Assembly (NCBI GenBank): GCA_030068525.1
Contig: JASJOS010000002.1
Span: 558,001 to 622,000, forward strand
Reading direction: 5' to 3'
DNA length: 64,000 nt
Origin: Xanthocytophaga flava
Lineage (GTDB): Bacteria; Bacteroidota; Bacteroidia; Cytophagales; 172606-1
Shown: positions 26,828 through 37,089 of the stretch, in pieces
Layout of the letters: the number at the start of each line of letters is the position of its first letter
Numbering within the stretch: position 1 is the stretch's first letter
Notes under the pieces: model-generated
What the model saw: the letters and a program-made list of their open reading frames with translations, nothing else
What the model was told of the DNA's origin: nothing
The model's database searches: none
Translations under genes and position numbers: made by a program

Positions 26828-27605
26828 AACCAATGACAACGGAGCTCAATAATCTGTTAACATGGGGTGTGTGCAAGTTGGGTGGACTGAATAAAAATGA
26901 GTAGTTGTAATGATGTTTTGCTTGAACGTATATTGCTGAACGTTTGTACTTAACTTCAACTTTATACGTTCAATTACCAGTAGCGGATACAAAATGCCTT
27001 ACAAAAGTATAAGTCCTTTAGTTATTTATGTGAAAACTCAATAGTGCCTATAACTACACCCTTATGGTTCTACTTGGCTTTATAAAGCAAAATTACCTGA
27101 TCTGAGTCATCTTCGTTCTCGTTTGCTGTTTCTTCGTCTTCTTCAACGTATTATCCATCTGGATCAGATAGTGGAGATCAATCTGAACACCATCTTCTAC
27201 TTGAGAAAGTACCATCACTGGGTAGGTTTTTTCTCTTCCGAGTCTTCTATCTGTGGTATTTTCCAGCTTCCTTCTGTAATCACTTCACCATCAGCCAACT
27301 GTTCATGAAAACCTCCTTTGGCATCAAAAGTCAAACGAGATAACAGAATCTGCAAACCTTTTAACAAAATCTAAGGATATATATCCAGGCGTGTTGAAGG
27401 CTGATCTTTCTTTTTCCTCCTGGAAGGAGTGTGATTTTTTCAGAAGGGCAAAAGAATGCAAGTGTGTATTTAGAAAAGATCTGTTTTTACTTCCATCCAG
27501 ATTATTGGCTACAACAACAGTTAATTCGGCTACGTTCGTGGTTTTGTTTCGCTATAAGTTTGCTATTACTATTTCATACTATGATTTACCCTAAAATTTA
27601 AACAG
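26828..27605. other. Long spacer with decayed frame and operator copy 2
   Basis: No intact gene is seen. A frame across about 27066-27308 (HPYGSTWLYKAKLPDLSHLRSR at its N-side) reads like a protein fragment but lacks a start and has no recognisable family. An 11-bp inverted repeat (TTGAACGTATA, 26922-26932 and its complement 26963-26973) precedes it. The AraC-type repeats (27341-27372) and a weak repeat-like segment near 27413-27449 follow. Confidence 0.45.
27341..27372. promoter_or_regulatory. AraC-type operator: 21-bp-spaced direct repeats (copy 2)
   Basis: TAACAGAATCT (27341-27351) and TAACAAAATCT (27362-27372) repeat the arrangement seen at 26055-26086, within a ~40-bp nearly identical block (27336-27376 matches 26050-26090). 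It is 234 bp upstream of the second NmrA-like gene and in the opposite orientation relative to its gene, so it may be a duplicated remnant or a distal site. Confidence 0.55.
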
Positions 27606-28511
27606 ATGAAAATTGTACTAACAGGCTCAATTGGCCACATTGGCAAACCACTCGCAACCGAATTAGTTAAAAAAGGACATCAGGTAACTGTAATCAGCAG
27701 TAGCCCGGAACGGCAAAAAGCCATTGAAGAATTAGGTGCGACAGCTGCCATTGGCACAATGGAAGATGCTGATTTCTTGACAAGGACTTTTACCGGAGCA
27801 GATATTGTATATCTTATGGAAACATTGGGAGCAGGCTCTGTTGCCTTCTTTGACCAAAATCTTAATATCATTGAATCCATTACACAAATTGGCTACAATT
27901 ATAAGCAGGCTATTGAACGTTCTGGAGTTAAAAAGATAGTGCATCTAAGCAGTATCGGTGCAGACAAGGGAGCTGGTCTGCTTCGTTTTCATTACAATGT
28001 AGAGAACATCCTGAGGGAGTTGCCCGATGATATTTCTATTAAATGTATGCGTCCTGTAGGCTTTTACTATACTATCTATCCATTCATTTCAATGATTCAG
28101 AATGATGGAGCTATTTTCGCGAACTGGGGTGGAGACGTAAAAGAACCTTGGGTGGAACCTGCTGACATTGCAGCTGTGATAGCTGAAGAAATGGAAAGTC
28201 CATTTGAGGGAAGATCTATTCGCTATATTGCCAGCGACGAAGTTTCACCCAATGAGTTGGCAAAGATTTTAGGGAATGCCATTGGAAAGCCTGATCTACA
28301 GTGGATAGAAATTAGTGATGAACAAATGTTACAAGGTTTACTGGCAGCAGGTATGAGTCCGGAAACGGCAAAAGGATATGTAGAAATGAATGTAGGGCGA
28401 CGGGATGGTTCATTATATGAAGATTACTTTAAACACAGACGTGAACTGGGAAAGGTAAAGCTGACAGACTTTGCTAAGGATTTTGCAGTTGCATTCGTTA
28501 AAAACCAGTAA
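27606..28511 (+). CDS. NmrA-like NAD(P)-binding reductase
   Basis: A 301-residue homolog of the protein at 25.1-26.0 kb, with MKIVLTGSIGHIGKPL at the start, ATAAIGTMEDADFLTRTFTGAD, VKKIVHLSSIGAD and the C-terminal SLYEDYFKHRRELGKVKLTDFA block. The two reductases are paralogs, and each is followed by a paralogous AraC gene. It begins an operon; the AraC start lies 9 bp after its stop. The catalytic role is uncertain, as for other NmrA-like proteins. Confidence 0.86.
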   Translation: MKIVLTGSIGHIGKPLATELVKKGHQVTVISSSPERQKAIEELGATAAIGTMEDADFLTRTFTGADIVYLMETLGAGSVAFFDQNLNIIESITQIGYNYKQAIERSGVKKIVHLSSIGADKGAGLLRFHYNVENILRELPDDISIKCMRPVGFYYTIYPFISMIQNDGAIFANWGGDVKEPWVEPADIAAVIAEEMESPFEGRSIRYIASDEVSPNELAKILGNAIGKPDLQWIEISDEQMLQGLLAAGMSPETAKGYVEMNVGRRDGSLYEDYFKHRRELGKVKLTDFAKDFAVAFVKNQ

Positions 28512-28520
28512 ACTTGTAGT

Positions 28521-29438
28521 ATGCAGGAGACAACACCTATCCGGATAAAAACCATATCCGAACTTCATTCCCTTCGTGGTCTGCCCAAGCCACTGCATCC
28601 GCTGATCAGTGTGATAAATCTGGAAACTATTGAAAAGACAGAAGCACAGACACAAGGGACTGTTGTACTTGATTTTTATTCTATCTCTATCAAAAGAGGT
28701 CTAAACATTAAGTACAAATATGGTCAGCAGCAATACGATTTTGATGAAGGTGTTATGTTCTTTACCGCACCTGGTCAGGTAATAGGAATGGAAGTTGGTG
28801 ACGAACCAATCAAACATACGGGATGGACATTATTTATCCATCCCGATTTTCTATGGAATACGAATCTGGCTAAAGGGATCAAAAAGTATGAGTTCTTTGA
28901 CTATGCTGTAAGTGAAGCACTCTTTCTTTCCGAAAGAGAAGAGCAAATGGTTAAGCTTATTCTTCAGGATATGGAACGTGAATATGACGCCAACATTGAC
29001 AGGTTTAGCCAGAACATTATTATCTCGCAAATAGAATTGTTGCTTAACTATTCAGAGCGATTCTATAACCGGCAGTTTATCACCCGCAAGAAGGCTCATC
29101 ACCAGATTCTGGATAAGCTGGAACAACTGCTTGATGAATACTTTACTGATGATAGCCGGATACAAACAGGCTTGCCAACAGTGCAGGAGGTAGCCGATGC
29201 ATTAAACTTATCTCCAACCTATCTTGGAGGATTGTTAAAAGCACTTACCGGATTGAGTACCCAACAACATATCCATGAAAAACTGATTGAAAAAGCAAAA
29301 GAGAAGCTATCCACTACTCGTTTGTCTGTCAGCGAGATTGCCTATGCCTTAGGCTTTGAACATCCACAGTCGTTCAGTAAATTGTTTAAAAGCAAAACCA
29401 ATCAGTCTCCACTGGAGTTTCGGGAAAATTTTAACTGA
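28521..29438 (+). CDS. AraC family regulator, paralog 3 of 3
   Basis: A 305-residue AraC protein with the same N-terminal signature as the regulators at 13.4 and 24.1 kb (PIRIKTISELHSL, HPLISVI, KYGQQQYDFDEG, IHPDFLWNTNL, FSQNIIISQIE) and the C-terminal double HTH (AYALGFEHPQSFSKLF). It is co-transcribed with the NmrA-like reductase. The three paralogs differ most between residues about 38 and 60 and around 100-115, the likely ligand-contact regions. Confidence 0.88.
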   Translation: MQETTPIRIKTISELHSLRGLPKPLHPLISVINLETIEKTEAQTQGTVVLDFYSISIKRGLNIKYKYGQQQYDFDEGVMFFTAPGQVIGMEVGDEPIKHTGWTLFIHPDFLWNTNLAKGIKKYEFFDYAVSEALFLSEREEQMVKLILQDMEREYDANIDRFSQNIIISQIELLLNYSERFYNRQFITRKKAHHQILDKLEQLLDEYFTDDSRIQTGLPTVQEVADALNLSPTYLGGLLKALTGLSTQQHIHEKLIEKAKEKLSTTRLSVSEIAYALGFEHPQSFSKLFKSKTNQSPLEFRENFN

Positions 29439-29573
29439 TGTTCCCTTTTTGATTATTATCAACCTTATTATATGTACTGACTTATGAAAACACAAGATTG
29501 ACTTGCCAACACGCAATAAAAATTACTAACTTGATCTTTCAAATCCTCAAACCAGTTTTTAAAAGATCAACGA

Positions 29574-30521
29574 ATGAAAATACAATCCTTTCCAACTACT
29601 GACAGAAGATTACGTGTCCTCTTAAAGTCTTTATATACCAGAAGATTCTGGTCATTTGTCATTCTGGTAATTTTATTATTAGGAGATACAATCTCTCAGG
29701 CACAACAGATTATTTCTGATTCAGTACAGGTAGAAGGGCATTACCGGGTATTTCATTTCCATAAACCTACACAAAAGCTCAAAAACCCTTCTCTTATCTT
29801 TGTGATGCATGGCTCTGGTGGAAATGGCAAGGACATGATGAAGGGGGCTGTAAAGATGGAGCAAAAGACCAATACAGAAAATGCAATAGCTGTATATCCG
29901 GATGCCTATAAAAAATACTGGAATGAATGCCGCAAGGCTGCTCCTGTTCCTGCCAATCAGGAAAATATTAACGAACAGGCGTTTTTTCAGTCAGTGATCA
30001 ACTACTTTGTTAAAAAGTACCATGTCAACAAACGACATGTGTTTGCTGTCGGGACTTCAGGAGGCGGGCACATGGCCTATAAGCTGGGACTTACCATGCC
30101 TGAGTCGTTCAGAGCCATTACAGCCCTGATTGCCAACTTACCGGATACCAACAATATTGACTGTACACCTGTTGGAAAGCCTATTCCTGTCATGATAGTC
30201 AATGGCACCAATGACAATATTAACCCATACAATGGGGGAGAAGTGAAGATTGGTTTTAACATGGGTTTTGTTCGTTCTACAGACCGCACATTCCATTACT
30301 GGTCTGAGTTGGCAGGGTATAAAGGTGATCCTGTAAAAGAAGATGTTCCCAATACAGATCCGAATGATGGCAGAACAATAGAGCGATATACATATAAAGA
30401 AAAAGGAAAACCAGAAGTAGTATTGCTGAAGGTAATAGGAGGGAAGCATGACTATCCCAACGATATTGATGTACATACAGAAGCCTGGGAGTTTTTTAAG
30501 CGACAGATGAAAGGCGAATAA
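29574..30521 (+). CDS. Secreted LpqC/PHB-depolymerase-like esterase
   Basis: A 315-residue alpha/beta hydrolase of the Esterase_phb/LpqC type, which includes polyhydroxybutyrate depolymerases and feruloyl esterases. The N-terminal segment VILVILLLGDTISQAQ is a signal peptide or anchor. The HGSGGNGKDM loop forms the oxyanion hole, the nucleophile is in VGTSGGGHMAY, the acid Asp is in NGTNDNINPY, and the His is in GGKHDYP. It is not adjacent to the xylan locus and has its own long terminator, so its target polymer is unknown. Confidence 0.82.
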   Translation: MKIQSFPTTDRRLRVLLKSLYTRRFWSFVILVILLLGDTISQAQQIISDSVQVEGHYRVFHFHKPTQKLKNPSLIFVMHGSGGNGKDMMKGAVKMEQKTNTENAIAVYPDAYKKYWNECRKAAPVPANQENINEQAFFQSVINYFVKKYHVNKRHVFAVGTSGGGHMAYKLGLTMPESFRAITALIANLPDTNNIDCTPVGKPIPVMIVNGTNDNINPYNGGEVKIGFNMGFVRSTDRTFHYWSELAGYKGDPVKEDVPNTDPNDGRTIERYTYKEKGKPEVVLLKVIGGKHDYPNDIDVHTEAWEFFKRQMKGE

Positions 30522-30525
30522 GGTA

Positions 30526-30561
30526 TTACCTGTTATAAATGCTGGTATTTATAACAGGTAA
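30526..30561. terminator. 15-bp perfect hairpin after esterase
   Basis: TTACCTGTTATAAAT (30526-30540) pairs perfectly with ATTTATAACAGGTAA (30547-30561) around a 6-nt loop, 5 bp after the stop codon. The T-run is weak, but the position fits a terminator. Confidence 0.7.
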
Positions 30562-30611
30562 AGTTGTTGCATACTGAACAATACATTATGAATAAGTTCT
30601 AAATTGGGTAT

Positions 30612-31499
30612 ATGGAGAAAGTAACGATTCCACGGTTAGAAATAGAAGACTTTGAACAGGTTAACTTTAAGGTACCTTTTCTGAATGTAGAGTAGTATCC
30701 CTATGATGCAAACTACTTCATTGTAAAAGACCGGAAGAACTATCCGGTGCAGGATTATATTTCTCCTAATCGCAGGCAGTTTTACAAGATCTTTCATATT
30801 ACTTCTGGTATAGGTATACTAACTGTAGGACTACATCAGTATTTTCTTAGTCTGGGAAGATATAGCCTTTTTGCATCCGGATGAAATCATGTCCTGGCAA
30901 ACAACTTCGCTGGAAACAGAAAGACATTTTTGTCTGATTCATCCACACTACTTTGAACAGGCTATCCATCTGGTGCACCTGTTCAGACACTATCCCTATT
31001 TTAAACCTTCTCAGGCAGTTGTTCAGCTAACAGAGGCTCAGTCTGTAAAAATCAACCAGTATTTTGAAGCAATACTCGAAGAGGATGAAGGGCACAACGA
31101 CGATAAGAAACAGGCTATATTTCTTCACTTGCAACTAATCCTGCTGGAAGCACAACGAGCAGGTAAAAATCTGACAGATGTAGAAGTGCCAGAAAGCTAT
31201 CGTTACATACATGGATTTCTGTCCCTGCTTGAGTCCACCTTTCAGATAACCGGACCTGATACAGTTGTGAAAATCAATACAGCTGCAGAGTTTGCGGATC
31301 AGCTACATGTTCATCCCAATTACCTGAATGCGTTGGTGAAAAACCAGACAGGGAAAACACTACGGGAACATATTCAGGATCGGTTACTCTACGAAGCGAA
31401 GGTATTACTTACCCAGACAGACTGGGATATCCGGACTATCAGCTATGTACTGGGATTTTCTGAACAAGCTGCCTTTACCACCTTTTTTAATTTCTTCTG
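30612..31499 (+). pseudogene. Broken AraC family regulator
   Basis: The frame opens at 30612 with MEKVTIPRLEIEDFEQV, meets an in-frame TAG at 30693 (codon 28), continues through residues such as YFIVKDRKNYPVQDYISPNRRQ, then shifts frame near 30857-30870. The downstream frame carries EDIAFLHPDE, the helical linker and the first HTH (AEFADQLHVHPNYLNALVKNQTGKTL). The second HTH ends abruptly at GFSEQAAFTTFFNFF, ~20 residues short of a normal AraC end. It is therefore a pseudogene of the 3.7-kb AraC type. Its neighbour, an SDR, is also truncated, at the junction itself. Confidence 0.8.
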
Positions 31500-32190
31500 A
31501 CCAGTTTCTGCCCTTACAGATGGATCTGGTTAATGAAGAAAGTGTAGGCAAGGCAGTTGACGCGGCTATTTCACATTTCAAATCCATCGACTTTTAGTGA
31601 ATAATGCCGGATATGGTTTAATTGCGGGTATCGAAGAGTCGTCCAATAAAGAAGTTCAGGCACAGTTTGATGTAAACGTATTTGGACTGCTGAATGTGAC
31701 TTGTGCCGTATTGCCTCATATGAGAGTTGCCGGGTCAGGTCATATTTTTAATATGTCATCTGTCTTTGGATTGATCTCAGGAGCAGGTTGGGGTATTTAT
31801 TGTGGGACTAAATTTGCGGTAGAAGGTATCTCAGAAGCATTGGCTCAGGAAGTAAAACCGTTTGGTATCCATGTAACCGTTATTGAACCTGGTTATGTCC
31901 GTACCAACTTCTTAAGCAGTGGATCTATTGCACATCCTCAAAATCCGATTCCTGAGTATACACAACTAGTAAAAGAAAGACGTAAACACAAAGAAGATGT
32001 ACCTGGCAACCAGATTGGCGATCCTCAAAAGATTGCAGAGGTAATGATTCAGCTTTCACAGGTAGGCGAGCCTCCATTGAGAATATTACTGGGGTCAGAT
32101 GCATTACAGTTTGCTAACTATAAATTACAGATGTTGCAGTCTGGTATAGAAGCGAATAAAGAAATTACTCTTTCTACTGATTTCAGTTAA
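31500..32190 (+). pseudogene. SDR remnant lacking its N-terminus
   Basis: The region after the AraC pseudogene reads SDQFLPLQMDLVNEESVGK... up to FKSIDF, then a one-base deletion at about 31596 stops the frame. The next frame resumes exactly as NNAGYGLIAGIEE, continues through NMSSVFG and the YCGTK active site, and ends normally. The Rossmann TGxxxGxG motif and ~45-50 N-terminal residues are missing. It is therefore a decayed SDR, joined by deletion to the 3' end of the AraC gene. The homologous intact pair is at 3.7-5.6 kb. Confidence 0.8.
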
Positions 32191-32210
32191 CAAAAGGCTG
32201 TGCATACTGT

Positions 32211-32262
32211 GAAATACAAAAAGGGCTTCTGGTATATATCAGGAGCCCTCTTTTTGTATTTC
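32211..32262. terminator. Long bidirectional terminator
   Basis: GAAATACAAAAA-GGGCTTCTG pairs with CAGGAGCCC-TCTTTTTGTATTTC with one bulge, ~20 pairs, and has an A-run on one arm and a T-run on the other. It lies between the SDR remnant and a convergent gene. Confidence 0.78.
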
Positions 32263-32271
32263 TTAAAGGAG

Positions 32272-32511
32272 TTATTTCTTATCCAACTTCGACTGAAAAA
32301 TGAATAAAACTATGGAGAGTATAAACAGAAATATAGAAATGACCAGATACGGAATAACAGCTTGTTCATGATACACAACAGTACTTTCTTCATCGAAATA
32401 GTTTCCTTCTGAGTTATATGGAAGATTATAGGTCTCCAGATAAAAAAAGAATAAGATCCCACTGATTATAAACAAGAACACACAAAACAATTTGATCAAT
32501 AGCTTGAACAT
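32272..32511 (-). CDS. Small two-helix membrane protein
   Basis: A 79-residue protein with two hydrophobic segments, one near the N-terminus (LLIKLFCVFLFIISGILFFFYL) and one near the C-terminus (VIPYLVISIFLFILSIVLFIF), separated by an acidic loop. The ATG at 32511 is preferred; a TTG at 32547 would overlap the upstream lipoprotein stop. Function is unknown. It is downstream of, and probably co-transcribed with, the lipoprotein gene at 32.5-33.7 kb. Confidence 0.6.
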   Translation of the reverse strand: MFKLLIKLFCVFLFIISGILFFFYLETYNLPYNSEGNYFDEESTVVYHEQAVIPYLVISIFLFILSIVLFIFQSKLDKK

Positions 32512-32543
32512 TGGCACCACTTTATTGTATAGGTAAAAGCTTT

Positions 32544-33689
32544 TCAAAATTCACTTGCTATTTCTTCATTTACTTCTTGCAATTGGTAATCAGGTAGCTT
32601 TATTCTCGTTTCGATAGGTTTATAAAGCTCATTGGGATATTTTTTAATGGCTACCAGCAAATATTGGCAAAGAGTTTCATATCTGAATTCGTCTTTGACT
32701 AGTAGAGTTCGTTTGAAGATCTCCATGGTTTCATCGTTAGGATATTGAGCAAGTACTTGATAGCATATTCTCCATTTAGAATAATCATACAATTTTTCTT
32801 TCCATTCTTGCTCAAATACTTTCTTTACATATGGATAAAAATCAGGATCAGGGAATTCTCTTACTGCATATAGAGCATCCGCTTGTGTATCTGGGTCGTT
32901 AAAAAAGGATGCAATTAATTTCTTGTCAGTTTGTTTCTGATACTTTGCCAAGGCAAATAGGGCAGCTGTGTTTTTTCTATAGTGTGCCAGATATCTTATT
33001 CTCGGGTAGTATTTAGCAATTGGATTCATTTTCCATAATATAGCATACCTGGAGTCAAGTATAATCTTATCGTCATAAAGAAGGATACTATCAAGTGTGG
33101 CATGTTCCTTTGTTGTGAGTGTGTACATATCTTTATCATCTTGTACTACTGTGTGAATGAAAAAATCTCCTGTACGTTGTTGCATCCCTAAACAACCAGA
33201 CTGTATATTAATCTTAGTAGTATCAGATAAATGGTTAAGAAGAATAGTAAACATTGCTTGATGATGCCTGTATGCTAATGCTTGAAATGCATAACATCTG
33301 ACAACTGCATTTTTGTGGTTAGTTAGAGAGATAAGAATAGTAGTAGGAGCTATTTTTTTCAGTTGTTCAGATCTAACCCATTGGTCTGACAAGCTACCTG
33401 CTCTACCAATATGAGAACTTTCAATACGATTGCTTTTTGCTATTCTGGCTACTAAGGTTTTTAAATCAACTAACGTATCAGGAATTATTGTGTCCTTAAG
33501 TATTTCTGTAACTACATCGTGCTCTGTTTGGGTAAAAGCACTAAGAGAGGCTAAAGTACGTGCATTGCTTAAACTATCAGAGTTAACAGGAACAAGCTCC
33601 TTTTCAACAATATTATGTGGATCTTCCTTAGGTTGACAGGAAAGAATACATGTAATCACAACAACTAATAGTAGTAGTCTTTTGTACAT
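32544..33689 (-). CDS. Lipoprotein with HEAT-like repeats
   Basis: A 381-residue protein. The start at 33689 gives a lipoprotein signal (MYKRLLLLVVVITCILSC) with the acylated Cys after ILS. The mature part is helical, with short repeats of the AxxALAYRHHQAMFxxLLxHLSD and ALAKYQKQTDKKLIASFF sort, resembling HEAT/Armadillo modules. It is probably an outer-membrane or periplasmic scaffold. No family is assigned. It ends 33 bp upstream of the small membrane protein's ATG. Confidence 0.65.
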   Translation of the reverse strand: MYKRLLLLVVVITCILSCQPKEDPHNIVEKELVPVNSDSLSNARTLASLSAFTQTEHDVVTEILKDTIIPDTLVDLKTLVARIAKSNRIESSHIGRAGSLSDQWVRSEQLKKIAPTTILISLTNHKNAVVRCYAFQALAYRHHQAMFTILLNHLSDTTKINIQSGCLGMQQRTGDFFIHTVVQDDKDMYTLTTKEHATLDSILLYDDKIILDSRYAILWKMNPIAKYYPRIRYLAHYRKNTAALFALAKYQKQTDKKLIASFFNDPDTQADALYAVREFPDPDFYPYVKKVFEQEWKEKLYDYSKWRICYQVLAQYPNDETMEIFKRTLLVKDEFRYETLCQYLLVAIKKYPNELYKPIETRIKLPDYQLQEVNEEIASEF

Positions 33690-33932
33690 AACCTGATTCT
33701 GATAAAAATTTAATCTCTGAAAATACATAGAAATTACACAAACTTCAATGGGTAGTAGATAATATACAGGATAAGGGTCACTTCGATAAGATTTTAACAG
33801 AAAAGGTGAGTTGTCTGCTAGGTATTAAAGGACGTCATCTGTTTGATTGGTAAACATCATCGATTTTTTTCAAATTTGCAGCTTTGAATTCAAGTAGATG
33901 CTACTAATGATAGCATAGCCAAAACAACTTAC

Positions 33933-34703
33933 ATGAAAACTATCATTGAACAACTTGTTGAAGACCCGAATATCTTAAACCTGTACCACTTTGGTTCGTA
34001 TGTCTATGGTACCCGACAGCCAACTAGCGATATGGATTATATTGCTATATGCCACCAACTACCTGAATACGGTACGCTATATGACCAAGATTTGGTCTGT
34101 GTACATTTCATTACCCTTACTAACTTCCAGTTATTGCTTTCTAATTGTGATATACAGGCACTGGAATGTTTTTATCTTAATCCAAAATACATTCTGAAGG
34201 CAAGTGCTACTTTACATTTCGAATTGAATAAAGAGGCTTTGAGACGCAGTATTTCGACAATAGCCTCCAACTCCTTTGTCAAGGGGAAAAAGAAACTGAT
34301 TGTGCAGGGAGACTATAATAAATGGCTGGCTATAAAATCCGTATTTCATTCTCTGCGAATACTGGACTTTGGTATTCAGATTGCCAATTCTGGTAAAATA
34401 GAAGATTACTCTTCCTTGAACTGGCTGCTTGCTGATTTAATTAAACTTTCTGAGAATAAAGAGGCGGTAGAATTATGGGAATTGATTGATCAGAAATATA
34501 GAGAGTTGTATAATTCCAAAAGTTCAGAATTCAGAAAGCTTTGTCCTATTAACAAACAAGAGAACATTATTCTAAATAAGAAAGACAAATCTGTGATGAT
34601 TGGAAAGACTAAAATCGATTTTCATACAGAGGGGGATGTTATGGAATCCGTTATGCAGTTATTGAAAGAGCTGGATATTAACTTCACGATACACAGAAAA
34701 TAG
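33933..34703 (+). CDS. Pol beta-type nucleotidyltransferase (YcgL/RlaP-like)
   Basis: A 256-residue protein with the nucleotidyltransferase motif FGSYVYGT (Gly21-Ser22) and catalytic Asp33/Asp35 in SDMDY, a minimal Pol beta superfamily core. The helical C-terminal ~150 residues resemble the predicted nucleotidyltransferases of the YcgL/RlaP type, some of which accompany RNA repair enzymes. No antitoxin-like HEPN gene is adjacent. The substrate and partner are unknown. A small 59-residue gene follows 130 bp later. Confidence 0.78.
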   Translation: MKTIIEQLVEDPNILNLYHFGSYVYGTRQPTSDMDYIAICHQLPEYGTLYDQDLVCVHFITLTNFQLLLSNCDIQALECFYLNPKYILKASATLHFELNKEALRRSISTIASNSFVKGKKKLIVQGDYNKWLAIKSVFHSLRILDFGIQIANSGKIEDYSSLNWLLADLIKLSENKEAVELWELIDQKYRELYNSKSSEFRKLCPINKQENIILNKKDKSVMIGKTKIDFHTEGDVMESVMQLLKELDINFTIHRK

Positions 34704-34833
34704 GTTAGTCTGCTTTATGTATATCCTTAGCTAAAGGGTTATGGTACAGTAGAATAGAATGGTTTTTCGAACTTATCTGTAGAAAGAATCGTTACAAAGG
34801 CGTTAACATATTCGTGGAGAAAGGAAAATAAAT

Positions 34834-35013
34834 ATGAGCAACAAAGTTAAAGAACACCGTGTATATGTCTCAACCTTAGCCGAGTACATTGAGAGATTAA
34901 AATTCTGGATTAATGAAGGCTGGAAACTGGTGGAAGGTAGTCCGTTACCACAGTACCAAGTGGTAGAAGGGAAGTTAGAGAAGTTTTATTATTTTAAAGT
35001 CGAACAAAAGTAA
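34834..35013 (+). CDS. Small 59-residue protein
   Basis: An ATG at 34834 preceded by a good purine-rich site (GGAGAAAGG) opens a 59-residue frame ending at TAA 35011-35013. The protein is Lys/Glu-rich with aromatic clusters (EYIERLKFWINEGWKLVEG, LEKFYYFKVEQK) and is followed at once by a strong terminator, supporting a real gene. Function is unknown. Confidence 0.6.
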   Translation: MSNKVKEHRVYVSTLAEYIERLKFWINEGWKLVEGSPLPQYQVVEGKLEKFYYFKVEQK

Positions 35014-35025
35014 ATAGAAGAAACG

Positions 35026-35057
35026 AAGGCAGTTGTTAAACTGCCTTTATTTTTTGT
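35026..35057 (+). terminator. Terminator between small gene and xylan operon
   Basis: AAGGCAGTT (35026-35034) pairs with AACTGCCTT (35039-35047) around GTTA and is followed by TATTTTTTG. It ends the plus-strand small gene; it may also act for the convergent operon. Confidence 0.75.
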
Positions 35058-35094
35058 CTAACCTGCTTACAATATATGCAACATAAAAAATTCA

Positions 35095-37083
<1,989 letters not shown>

Positions 37084-37089
37084 CTAAAG

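Noticed and set aside
27123-27308. Decayed transposase fragment
   Set aside because: The frame is Leu/Arg-rich and reminiscent of a transposase C-terminus, but no motif supports it.
27413-27449. Possible fourth MITE-like copy
   Set aside because: Only short parts of both ends match and the core is absent.
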